64,000 nucleotides of DNA from Novosphingobium taihuense. Lineage in GTDB: Bacteria; Pseudomonadota; Alphaproteobacteria; Sphingomonadales; Sphingomonadaceae. The notes beneath the pieces were generated by a model, which saw nothing but the letters and a program-made list of their open reading frames with translations, had not been told where the DNA came from and searched no databases. The stretch covers positions 78,989 to 142,988 of the forward strand of contig NZ_VLKJ01000011.1 in the NCBI RefSeq assembly GCF_007830315.1, in the 5' to 3' direction. A program made the translations under genes and the position numbers. The stretch's first letter is position 1; each line of letters starts with the position of its first letter. This document shows, one piece after another, positions 34,501-42,911 of this stretch.

Positions 34501-35040
34501 CGTCTCCTAAGGACTTCGGCAGGCCTGAACGGCGCATTGTCGTGTCTCGATACTGCCTCAGCCCAGTGCAGGCGCTATTCAACACGCCCGGAACTGACCT
34601 ATTGGACAACCGGGATGCTGAAGGACTTCAGCTTTTTTCATCGAAACATCGGCGAAGTGCCGCAATTGGTTAACTTGTCCGTAACCTTTTACGCAGCGCT
34701 TCAATGAGGCGTGACTCACGATTGATGCATTATGGATCAAATATGCCCCAGATGCGTCCTAATTGGAGGATTAATACTCAGGGTTAACAGCCCCTAGCGG
34801 CTTCAAGCGCCTAGAAACTCGTCGATGCCGTTAACCATTGAGGTTGGCTGTTTAGCTGGATTTAATGAGCCGGCGGCGCCAGTGTGTAGAGGCAAGCGGT
34901 TGGCAGACGAGGCAAATCGCGGCGCCTGTCCAGCCAAATATGGTTAATGCGTTGCTTGTCAGTGCTCGCGCAAAAATCCGGTTTAAGCGGGGATGATCTG
35001 ACATCCTCGACGCCGATTCGTTCCCGAGTCGCGCGCCAGA
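34501..35040 (-). promoter_or_regulatory. upstream region of the pilus operon with TTAACCAT-like boxes
   Basis: These 540 bases lack any convincing gene and are more AT-rich than their surroundings. They contain TTAACCAT at 34831-34838, its reverse complement ATGGTTAA at 34940-34947, ATTGGTTAAC at 34665-34674, and TTAATACTCAGGGTTAAC at 34771-34788. TTAACCAT is the known CtrA half-site in Caulobacter, so cell-cycle or CtrA control of the pili is possible. The full TTAA-N7-TTAA form is not present. Confidence 0.4.
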
Positions 35041-36672
35041 TCAGGCCTCGCTCACCAGCTCTGCTTCCATTATCCTGCGCATTTCGAACTTCTGCGCCTT
35101 GCCCGTTACGGTCATGGCGAAAGCTTCGACAATGCGGATGTGGCGCGGGATCTTGTAGTGGGCAATCCGGCCTTTGCAGTGGCTGAGAACGTCCTCGGCA
35201 GTCAATGCCTCCCCTGCCCGCGCGATGATCCAGGCGCAGACTTCCTCGCCGAACTTCTCATCCGAAACGCCGAACACCTGCGCGTCCTGGATGGCGGGAT
35301 GCGTGAGGAGGAACTCCTCAATCTCGCGCGGATAGATGTTCTCGCCGCCGCGGATGATCATGTCCTTGATGCGGCCGGTAATGCGGACATACCCATTCGC
35401 ATCCATTGTCGCGAGATCGCCTGAATGCATCCAGCCTTCAGCATCGATCGCTTCGGCGGTCTTCGCCGGATCGTCCCAGTATCCGAGCATGACGGCGTAT
35501 CCGCGCGAGCAGTATTCGCCCTGCGCACCGATTGGCATGGTTTCCCCATCGGGTCCGACGATCTTCGCCTCGGCGTGAGGATGCACGCGGCCGACCGTTC
35601 CCACGCGCTCTTCGATGGGATCGTCAGTTGCGGTCTGCGTTGTCAGCGGACTGGTCTCGGTCATGCCGTAGCCGATGGTGACCTGCGTCATGTTGAGGCG
35701 ATCCATGACCTGCCGCATTGTGCTGACGGGGCATGGCGAGCCGGCCATGATGCCGGTGCGCAAGGTGCTGACGTCATAGTCGTCGAGGTCCGGCTGGGCG
35801 AGGATGGTGATGAACATCGTCGGCACGCCATAGAGCGCGGTGCAGCCCTCTGCCTGTACGGCTTCCAGCGCCAGCCTGGGATCATAGGCCTCGCCCGGAT
35901 AGACCATGGCAGCGCCGCTTGTCAGCGAAGCCAGATTCCCGAGCACCATGCCGAAACAATGGTAGAGCGGCACCGGGATGCAGATGCGGTCCTTGTGGCC
36001 AATCTTGATCGTGCGGGCGGTGAAGTGGCCGTTGTTGAGGATGTTGCGGTGGGTGAGCGTCGCCCCTTTTGGGAACCCGGTGGTACCGCTGGTGAACTGG
36101 ATGTTGATCGCATCGTTCTGGTGGAGCGTTTCCGCGACTGCTTCAAGCCGCTCCATGTCGGGTTCTGCTCGCAAGGCATCCCATGGTTCGAAGCCTTCAT
36201 GCAACTGTGAGCCGAGCACAACCATGCCGCGCAGCATTGGCAGCTTGTCCGCCCCCAATTCGCGCAGCATCACTACATAGTTGCTGGACTTGAAGCTCGC
36301 TGCGCTGACGAGGAACGTGCAGCCGACCTTGTTCAGCGCGTACTCCACCTCGCTGGTGCGATAGGCCGGATTGATCGTGACGAGGACCGCGCCGATTCGT
36401 GCCGTGGCAAACTGCAGCAAAGTCCATTCGGCGCAGTTGGGCGCCCAGATGCCGACCCTGTCGCCCTTGACCACACCACGATCGAGCAATCCGGTGGCGA
36501 TGCGATCGACTTCGGCGTCAAGCTCCGCCCATGTCCAACGGATGCCCTGATGGCGGGAGACCAGTGCCAGATCTTCGCCCCATTGACGGGCAGCGTCGCG
36601 CAACGCCTGCCCGATGGTCTTTTCAAGAAGCGGCTCGTCATTCGCGCCCTTGGCATAGGAAAGCTGCGTCAT
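35041..36672 (-). CDS. AMP-forming acyl-CoA ligase
   Basis: ATG 36672 overlaps the aldehyde dehydrogenase stop (ATGA) and gives 543 residues. The ATP-binding loop is FTSGTTGFPKGATLTHRN (residues 193-210), GYGMTETSPLT is the second core motif, and GRIKDMIIRGGENIYPREIE and the C-terminal TVTGKAQKFEMR with catalytic Lys525 follow. It activates a carboxylic acid to its CoA thioester via the acyl-AMP. The sequence is of the fatty-acyl/short-to-medium-chain ligase type, and the exact acid is unknown. It ends a minus-strand block that begins with mauB copy 2, so it probably acts on the acid made from the deaminated amine. Confidence 0.88.
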   Translation of the reverse strand: MTQLSYAKGANDEPLLEKTIGQALRDAARQWGEDLALVSRHQGIRWTWAELDAEVDRIATGLLDRGVVKGDRVGIWAPNCAEWTLLQFATARIGAVLVTINPAYRTSEVEYALNKVGCTFLVSAASFKSSNYVVMLRELGADKLPMLRGMVVLGSQLHEGFEPWDALRAEPDMERLEAVAETLHQNDAINIQFTSGTTGFPKGATLTHRNILNNGHFTARTIKIGHKDRICIPVPLYHCFGMVLGNLASLTSGAAMVYPGEAYDPRLALEAVQAEGCTALYGVPTMFITILAQPDLDDYDVSTLRTGIMAGSPCPVSTMRQVMDRLNMTQVTIGYGMTETSPLTTQTATDDPIEERVGTVGRVHPHAEAKIVGPDGETMPIGAQGEYCSRGYAVMLGYWDDPAKTAEAIDAEGWMHSGDLATMDANGYVRITGRIKDMIIRGGENIYPREIEEFLLTHPAIQDAQVFGVSDEKFGEEVCAWIIARAGEALTAEDVLSHCKGRIAHYKIPRHIRIVEAFAMTVTGKAQKFEMRRIMEAELVSEA

Positions 36673-38072
36673 CGCTTGATGTTCACCACCTGGGTCTGAG
36701 TGTATTCGGCAAGGCCTTCGACTGACTGTTCTACGCCGAGGCCGCTGGACTTGAAACCGGCCATCGGAATGTGCGGGCCAATGGCAATGTGCTGGTTGAC
36801 CCACACCTGCCCGCTCTCGATCCGCGAGGCAATATCTGCCGCGCGCCCAACATCCTGCGACCAGACCGAGCCGCCGAGACCGTAGTCGCTGGCATTGGCG
36901 CGCGCGATTACGTCCTCGACGTCGTCGAACTTGATGATCGGGAGAATGGGCCCGAACTGCTCCTCATCCACGATCCTGTCGCCGTCGGTCACGTCACGCA
37001 CGATAGTCGGGCGGATGAAGTAACCCGAACGCTCCATGACCTCGCCGCCTGCCACGATGGTGCCATCCTGGCGCGCGGCTTCGAGGAAGCCCTTGACCTT
37101 CTCGAACTGCGCTGCGTTCTGGATCGGACCGATCTGGGTGCCCTGCTGGAGACCGTCGTCGACGACCGCGGCCTCGGCAAGGCGCGCAAGTTCGCCGCAC
37201 ATGGCGTCGTAAATATCTGCGTGGACATAGGCGCGCTTGACTGCGAGGCAGACCTGACCGTTGTTGAAAAACGCGTTGCCGAAGATGGCCTGGGCGGTCT
37301 CGCGCACGTCAACGTCTTCGAGCACGATTGCCGGATCGTTGCCGCCAAGTTCGAGCGTGACGCGCTTTAGCGTATCAGCGCCGCTTGCAGCAATGCGCTT
37401 GCCGGTGGCGGTGGAGCCGGTGAAGCCGACTTTGGCGACATCAGGGTGCGCCGTGAGGTGCGGGCCGAGATCGTTGGCGTCGGTGATGATGTTGACCACG
37501 CCTGCCGGGAATACGTCGCGACAGATTTCGCCGAGGATCAGGGCGCAGACCGGCGTTGTCGGCGCAGGCTTCAGCACGATGGCGTTCCCGGCGAGCACGG
37601 CCGGGCCGATCTTCCAGCAGGCGACGAGCAGCGGGAAGTTCCACGCGATGATGCCCACCACGACACCTAGCGAACGGTGCTTTACGGCGATGTAGCCGGT
37701 GTCATCGTCCTGAATCACACGGTCTGGCAGTTCCAGCGTGGCGTAATGGCGAAGATAGGCGTCGGTCATGCCAAGTTCGCCCATGGCCTCGGCCAAGGGC
37801 TTGCCTTGTTCCATGGTCAGCGCGCGAGCAAGTTCGTCCGTGCGGGCGGCGATAGCATCGGCAAGCTCGATCAGCTTCGCCTGCCGTCCGGCCCAAGGAA
37901 CGGCAGACCACCCCGGCACCGCAGCCTTTGCCCAGGCAATCGCGGCATCGGCTTGCGCGGCAGACGCGCGGGGTACCGTGCAGAACGGCTCCCCGCTGGC
38001 CGGGTTGATGACGTCCATCGTCATGTCGCCATCGACGAGATTGCCGCCAATCAGCAGCTTGTAATCAGCCAT
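36669..38072 (-). CDS. NAD(P)-dependent aldehyde dehydrogenase
   Basis: The 467-residue enzyme has the catalytic Cys275 (NNGQVCLAVKRAYV) and general-base Glu241 (LELGGNDP), with IIAWNFPL and VGFTGSTATGK around the cofactor. A GGGAGAGGGC ribosome site precedes the ATG. It has no signal peptide, so it is cytoplasmic. It follows the TonB receptor remnant by 43 bases and overlaps the CoA ligase. In this block it would oxidise the aldehyde released by the amine dehydrogenase; this is inferred from context. Confidence 0.9.
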   Translation of the reverse strand: MADYKLLIGGNLVDGDMTMDVINPASGEPFCTVPRASAAQADAAIAWAKAAVPGWSAVPWAGRQAKLIELADAIAARTDELARALTMEQGKPLAEAMGELGMTDAYLRHYATLELPDRVIQDDDTGYIAVKHRSLGVVVGIIAWNFPLLVACWKIGPAVLAGNAIVLKPAPTTPVCALILGEICRDVFPAGVVNIITDANDLGPHLTAHPDVAKVGFTGSTATGKRIAASGADTLKRVTLELGGNDPAIVLEDVDVRETAQAIFGNAFFNNGQVCLAVKRAYVHADIYDAMCGELARLAEAAVVDDGLQQGTQIGPIQNAAQFEKVKGFLEAARQDGTIVAGGEVMERSGYFIRPTIVRDVTDGDRIVDEEQFGPILPIIKFDDVEDVIARANASDYGLGGSVWSQDVGRAADIASRIESGQVWVNQHIAIGPHIPMAGFKSSGLGVEQSVEGLAEYTQTQVVNIKR

Positions 38073-38115
38073 TGCCCTCTCCCGGCTGCTGTGGCGCAGC
38101 CTTGTTCAAGTTATG

Positions 38116-40323
38116 TCAGAACTTCGCACCAACCGTCACGCCATACATGCGCGGGTTGCCGATGTGGTTGTAGTCGAAGCCGAAGCCCGCGAGCAGATCG
38201 ACGCGCGAGGTGAAGTAGAACTTGTCGGTCAGGTTCTTGCCCCAGATCGAGGCGTTGAACCTGCCGTCGGCGCTTTCCCAATCGATGTGACCGCCGACCA
38301 GCGCATAGGACGACTGGCGCAGGCGGGGCACGTTGAGCACTTCGAAGAACTGGCTCGACTGGTAGGCGATGTCCGGGTGGAGCGAGAGCTTGCCCATGTC
38401 GCCATCGAACACGGTTAGATCGACAGTGGCGTTGAAGGTGAAGGTCGGAGCGTTCGAGAGCCGGTTACCTGCGACATTCACGCCGCTGACGCTGCCGCGC
38501 TGGATCTTCGTAGCCAGCACGCCCATGCCGCTATGGATCGTAAGGCGGTCACTGGCGCGGATCGTCAGCTCGGCCTCGCCGCCATAAATGCGAGACTTCG
38601 GAATGTTGAGCAGGGTCTGTGCGGCCGACGTGGGATCGACATTGATGAACTGCTGGTTGCGGTAGTCGTAGTAGAAACCGGCAACGTTGAGCGTGATCTT
38701 GCGGTCAGCAAACTGCGTCTTGGCGCCAACCTCGTAAGACGTGACCTGCTCCGGCTTGGCAATCGACAGCTCCGATGGGTCGAAGAAGGCCTGGGCGTTG
38801 AAGCTCGGCGCGCGATAGCCGCGGCTTACGCTGGCATAGAGCAGATTTCCGTCTGCCAGCTTGTAATCGAAACCGATCTTGCCCGAGAGGTTGTCCTGCG
38901 AATAGCGCAGCGACGAAAGCGGGATCAGGTTGACGATCAACGAGTCATCCACGCCGAGCGCATCGGAACGGAAGCCACTCTGCACCCCGGTGTCGTGGGT
39001 GTAGCGCAAGCCGCCGCGCATGGTGACCGCATCGGACAGTTCGTACTTCACGTCCGAGTAGATCGCGTAGCTTTTCTTCAGCTGGTCGAAGCGATTGCGG
39101 AACAGGCAGGCGAAAGGCAGACCGACCGCGCAGTCGTTGGCGGTGATTCCGGGAACGCCATCGGAATCAATGTCCTTGCCGATTTCGAAAGCCGTCTCGT
39201 TGAACACTTTCTCGCGGTGGAAATAGCCGCCGAGAATGAAATCGAATGGCCCGCCGAAGTCGCTGGTCAGGCGCAGGTCCTGCGCGAACTGCGTGGCGCG
39301 ATCGTTGTAGGGGATTTAAAGCAGTTGGCTCGCGGTGCCATCGGTGTCCTCGTAAAAGAACAGGCTACCCTTGTCCCAGGCGGTGATGCTGGTGACAGTG
39401 AGCGCGTCCGATACGTCAAACGTGCTGGTCAGCGCGACGGAATAAGTCCGGGCGCGGCGCTTGGTATCGATGTTGGATGCGATCTCGCGCTGGCCCAAAC
39501 CCGGGCGATTGGCAGCTTCGGGCTGGGCGTAGATGCCGTAGTTCTGCGGGTTCTGGAAGCTGGTCGAGGCACGCAGGACGAAGCGGACGGTCTCGCTCGC
39601 CTCGACGTTGAGCGTTGCGCGGATCGCATATTCGTCAGTTGATGCAAGGTCGGGCTTACCGGGGACGACGTTCTTGAACCAGCCATCGGCCTTCGCATAA
39701 GTACCGGCGACGCGCAGGGCGGCCTTGTCACCCAAGGGTACGTTGACTGCAGCATTCAGGTCGACACGGTTGTAGTTGCCGTAGCCTGCGTTGAAGTAGC
39801 CGCTGGTCTCACCCAGCTTGGCGCTGTTCGCGATAATGTTGACCGCGCCGCCGGTCGTGTTCTTGCCGTAAAGCGTGCCTTGCGGCCCTCGCAGGACTTC
39901 GACGCGCTCAAGGTCGTACATCGCAACGCCGAGGAAGGCGAAGTTGCCCTTGTAGACTTCGTCATAATAGGTCGCGACGGGGCTTGCCTGGTTGAGGCTG
40001 TAGTCCGACATCGACACGCCACGCAGCGAGAAGATCGGCGTGTTGTCGCCCACGATCGAGGTCAGTTGCAGGTTGGCAACCTTGGTGACGAGGCTGTCGA
40101 CGTTGACGATGCGCGATTTGGATAGCGTTTCACCGCCAATGGCCGAAACCGAGATCGGGATCGACTGCAGGCTTTCCGCGCGCTTCGTGGCGGTGACGAC
40201 GATCTCGCCCTCCGGCACGGCATTCTCAGCCTGTGACTCCTGCGCCAGAGCGGGCGTTGCTGCGAAAATGGACGTTGCGGCTACCCCAGCCAGCGCGATC
40301 CCGCGAAAAAGACGTTCCCTCAT
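38116..40323 (-). pseudogene. TonB-dependent receptor interrupted by one in-frame stop codon
   Basis: The gene starts at 40323 with a GGGGAGG site and a signal peptide (FRGIALAGVAATSIFAATPALAQ). The plug (GEIVVTATKRAESLQSIPISVSA, VEVLRGPQGTLYGKNTTGGAVN) and barrel follow, ending in GVTVGAKF with the terminal Phe. Codon 336 is TAA (minus-strand codon at 39318-39316). Reading on in the same frame continues a normal barrel (NDRATQFAQDLRLTSDFGGPFDFILGGYFHREK) for another 399 codons, so only one substitution separates it from an intact 735-residue receptor. It lies within the amine dehydrogenase 2 block, so it is presumably the importer for that substrate. A sequencing error or stop read-through cannot be excluded. 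Confidence 0.85.
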
Positions 40324-40351
40324 TGTCTTGCCTCCCCTTCAGGGCGTGTTC

Positions 40352-40825
40352 TTACGGATTGTTTGGTCTTGTTCTTTCCTGCGCAAAACCTGCGACCAGT
40401 TGCGCTCTCATCGGAGCCCTCTCCAGCCGCAGGGGGTGGCGCCGTAGCTGGCCGATTTCCTTGGGCGTGTAGGGCCTGAAATCGGCTGGCATGTGCGCCG
40501 GGTCGAAAGTGTAGAGAGTCCAGTTCAGCAGATTAGTCAGCCGGACGTCGTCGAGGTCGACGGTCGAGACACCAGGCACACGGCCGAGGAATTCACGACC
40601 GCCGGGGACACCGAGGAACCGAGCGACGATGTGCTTCATCGGCGGATTGGAGTGGTCGTCGCCACTACCGTCGGGGCGATGGCACCCCTGGCACTTGAGC
40701 ATGTAATCGATACGGGCCTGCTGCGGGTTGCTCACGCCGCGCATGACAGGTTCGCTCGCCCGGACCCCGAAGCCCGCCGCCATAGCAGCGAGAAGCACGG
40801 CCGATGCGAGCGCGAGCCGCTTCAT
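40352..40825 (-). CDS. monohaem cytochrome c, homologue of the cluster 1 cytochrome
   Basis: The 157-residue secreted protein has a signal peptide (KRLALASAVLLAAMAAGFGVRA) and one haem site CQGCH (Cys45, Cys48, His49). The segment GGREFLGRVPGVSTVDLDDVRLTNLLNWTLYTF parallels the cluster 1 cytochrome. Its start overlaps the preceding cytochrome stop (ATGA). The likely role is periplasmic electron transfer from the amine dehydrogenase. Confidence 0.85.
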   Translation of the reverse strand: MKRLALASAVLLAAMAAGFGVRASEPVMRGVSNPQQARIDYMLKCQGCHRPDGSGDDHSNPPMKHIVARFLGVPGGREFLGRVPGVSTVDLDDVRLTNLLNWTLYTFDPAHMPADFRPYTPKEIGQLRRHPLRLERAPMRAQLVAGFAQERTRPNNP

Positions 40826-41280
40826 TTGCCGCCAGCTCCTTCGTGGAGCTTGGCGACGTCAGCCGCAGAAAGTGCAGTGCCTGACGCCCGGTGCGCAGCG
40901 ACCTCCTTGTCAGTGAATGGCTTAAAGGCAGGGCCAGTCCTGGCGATCTGGGTGCCGACATGATTCAGCACCGCCGCCGTGGACACATCGTCCAGAACCT
41001 GTGCTGGCATCACGCCGCGATAGGGTTTGCCTTCGACGGTCAATGGGCCGGAAAGACCGCGCAGGACGGCAAGGGCGACGTAACGCCGTCCGGCGGGCTT
41101 GGCTGCAAGAGCACGAAAGTCCGCGCCGAGTGGCGGATAGGCTCCCGGCACACCGGCACCGGTCTTGGTATGGCACGCAGCGCACCGCGCGAAGACCGCT
41201 GCGCCATCGGGAGCGGCAAAGGCAGGCAGCGCGAACGCCGCAACGGCCATTACCGGAACAAGGCCGAGCACAATCTTCAT
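40822..41280 (-). CDS. second monohaem cytochrome c of cluster 2
   Basis: ATG 41280 overlaps the mauA stop and gives 152 residues with a signal peptide (KIVLGLVPVMAVAAFALPAFA) and haem site CAACH (Cys33, Cys36, His37). GAGVPGAYPPLGADFRAL is typical of class I cytochromes in dehydrogenase operons, with a possible Met ligand in YRGVMPAQVL. Cluster 1 has no equivalent. It may be the direct acceptor from the amine dehydrogenase, comparable to the small cytochrome (orf-2) downstream of aauA in Alcaligenes faecalis. Confidence 0.87.
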   Translation of the reverse strand: MKIVLGLVPVMAVAAFALPAFAAPDGAAVFARCAACHTKTGAGVPGAYPPLGADFRALAAKPAGRRYVALAVLRGLSGPLTVEGKPYRGVMPAQVLDDVSTAAVLNHVGTQIARTGPAFKPFTDKEVAAHRASGTALSAADVAKLHEGAGGK

Positions 41281-41834
41281 TTCGGCGCATCCAGCGCGAC
41301 ACCGACGATCACCGCTGTCGAGCAGTTGTAGATGCTGCTCTCGGTTCCAAGGCACCAGTTGTAGTCGTTGTTGGACTGTGGCCGCACCTGCGGACGGTCG
41401 CCTTCGTTACGGTTGCACAGGCACTGGCCGCAGGAAGAAGTGCCACAGCAATCGTTGTAACTGATCACATAGGCGCGGTTGTCGGCGGGATTGGTGCAAG
41501 TGCCGATCCAGGTGATCGGCGACATCTCGGTGCCCGGAGGACAGGTGCTGACCGAACCACCGCAGCACGAGCAGAGGAAGCCGTCGATTGCGCAATAGCG
41601 CCAGTAATCGCAAGCTGCCTGATCGCCGGGGTCTTGGGGATTACCCGAGGAGATCGGCGCGTGTCCGCCCCCTCCACCGTGCGGACTGCCGCTGGCCGCG
41701 CGGGCCACAGGGAGCACAGGAAACACTGCTGCGCCGGTAATTGTCGCACCCAGCCATGCCAGAGTGCTGCGGCGGGAAGTGCCGCGCGCTATGCCGCGGG
41801 TCAGGCGCTCCGTCCATTTGTCAAAACCAGCCAC
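41277..41834 (-). CDS. mauA: amine dehydrogenase light chain (TTQ-bearing subunit), copy 2
   Basis: A GTG start at 41834 with AGGGAG upstream gives 185 residues. A Tat-like leader (GTSRRSTLAWLG) precedes a Gly-rich linker and the Cys-rich core CDYWRYCAIDGFLCSCCGG. The TTQ tryptophans are Trp109 (SPITWIGTC) and Trp160 (DYNWC), and Asp128 (YNDCC) is the catalytic base equivalent. These positions are identical to those in copy 1, although the rest differs widely. The gene is coupled to mauD (3-base gap) and to the cytochrome downstream (ATGA overlap). Confidence 0.93.
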   Translation of the reverse strand: MAGFDKWTERLTRGIARGTSRRSTLAWLGATITGAAVFPVLPVARAASGSPHGGGGGHAPISSGNPQDPGDQAACDYWRYCAIDGFLCSCCGGSVSTCPPGTEMSPITWIGTCTNPADNRAYVISYNDCCGTSSCGQCLCNRNEGDRPQVRPQSNNDYNWCLGTESSIYNCSTAVIVGVALDAPK

Positions 41835-41837
41835 AGC

Positions 41838-42425
41838 TCAGGCTCCCTTACGACGAGCGAGAAAATCCTGGATCGAGGCAACGCCTCGTTCCTTGGCTTC
41901 GAACAGGCTTTCAAGATGTTCGCGGCTGTTGACGAGGCCGAGCGAAGCAACCTTCCCCTGTTCGTCCAACAGTACGGCATAGGGCAGCTTGGACACGCCG
42001 AACGCGCGGCCCAAGGCTTCCGACAGGACCATCGGCACCCGTTCCAGCGTATGGAGTTCACGCAAGCGCAGATATTCCGCCTTCGAACCGTCCCCCGCCA
42101 CGATGACATCGAGCCAATCCGCCTCGGCGCTGGCTGCCGAGCGCACGACCGGCAGCAACGACTTGCAGACCGGGCAGTCCGGCGAGGCAAAGAACAGCAG
42201 TTGGCTGCGCCCATCCCGTTTGCCGCCAATCTCGACGGGCGCACCATCGATGGTGACCAGGGTCATCGGGCTGGCCACTTCGCCCACCTCGACCTTCTGG
42301 TGCAGAGTCAGAGCCCCTGCCGGAGCGATGCGTTCATGAAGAATGCCAACCTGTCGGGCGAGCGCCGCTATAAGCAGCCCCTCGACTATCACGGCGGTCC
42401 ACAACAGGATCTGGGATGTCAGCAT
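41838..42425 (-). CDS. mauD: MauD, thioredoxin-like maturation protein, copy 2
   Basis: The start at 42425 overlaps the mauE stop by one base (TAATG) and gives 195 residues. It has one N-terminal anchor (SQILLWTAVIVEGLLIAAL), then RQVGILHERIAPAGAL, the same border as in copy 1, and a thioredoxin-like domain with CPVC (Cys84/Cys87) and KLPYAVLLDEQG. It handles disulfide formation in the light chain encoded next. Confidence 0.9.
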   Translation of the reverse strand: MLTSQILLWTAVIVEGLLIAALARQVGILHERIAPAGALTLHQKVEVGEVASPMTLVTIDGAPVEIGGKRDGRSQLLFFASPDCPVCKSLLPVVRSAASAEADWLDVIVAGDGSKAEYLRLRELHTLERVPMVLSEALGRAFGVSKLPYAVLLDEQGKVASLGLVNSREHLESLFEAKERGVASIQDFLARRKGA

Positions 42426-42910
42426 TACGACTTCCTCCAGCGAGGATTGGGAATAACAAGCAGCTCGGAGGCTGCGAGATAGAGCGCAAGAAGTCCGGCG
42501 GCTGCGAAGGGCGCATCGATGCCAAGCGGCACTGCCGGCAGGGTGGAAACAAGTGCGGCGATGGCAGCAAGCACAGCCGGGCGTGCGATCAAGGGCCAAT
42601 CAACCGGCTTTTCGCGAGCGACGAGATCGCATCCACAATCGAGAGTCTCGCCTCGGTGACGCAGAAGGGCGAATGTGTAGGCCGACCACACCACCGTAGC
42701 GAGGAGCGAACCGACACTGCGCAGCTCCGGCACGACGAGGCATGCGGCTGCTATCGCCTCCAGCGTGCCTGCGAGGACCAACGGCACAATGCCTTGGGCA
42801 CGCAGGCCGGTCAGACGACTGGCAACGCTGGCGAGCCGATCATGCGCGATCGCCTTGTGCGCGACCGAACCGGCCAGAAGCATCGCGAGGAAAAGTGATA
42901 GGGGGCCCAT
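42425..42910 (-). CDS. mauE: MauE, membrane maturation protein, copy 2
   Basis: This 161-residue membrane protein of the MauE/DoxX type has about four helices and the conserved CGC pair (Cys92, Cys94 in TLDCGCDLVAREKP). It is shorter than copy 1. It starts one base after the mauB stop and overlaps mauD, so translation of B, E, D and A is linked. Confidence 0.87.
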   Translation of the reverse strand: MGPLSLFLAMLLAGSVAHKAIAHDRLASVASRLTGLRAQGIVPLVLAGTLEAIAAACLVVPELRSVGSLLATVVWSAYTFALLRHRGETLDCGCDLVAREKPVDWPLIARPAVLAAIAALVSTLPAVPLGIDAPFAAAGLLALYLAASELLVIPNPRWRKS

Positions 42911-42911
42911 A

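Noticed and set aside
34501..35040. A small gene in the long spacer upstream of the pilins
   Set aside because: Short frames exist, but they lack ribosome sites and protein-like composition; the region looks regulatory.
38116..40323. Frameshift as the cause of the split TonB receptor
   Set aside because: Both halves are in the same frame (39318 and 39207 differ by a multiple of three), so a nonsense codon, not a frameshift, separates them.
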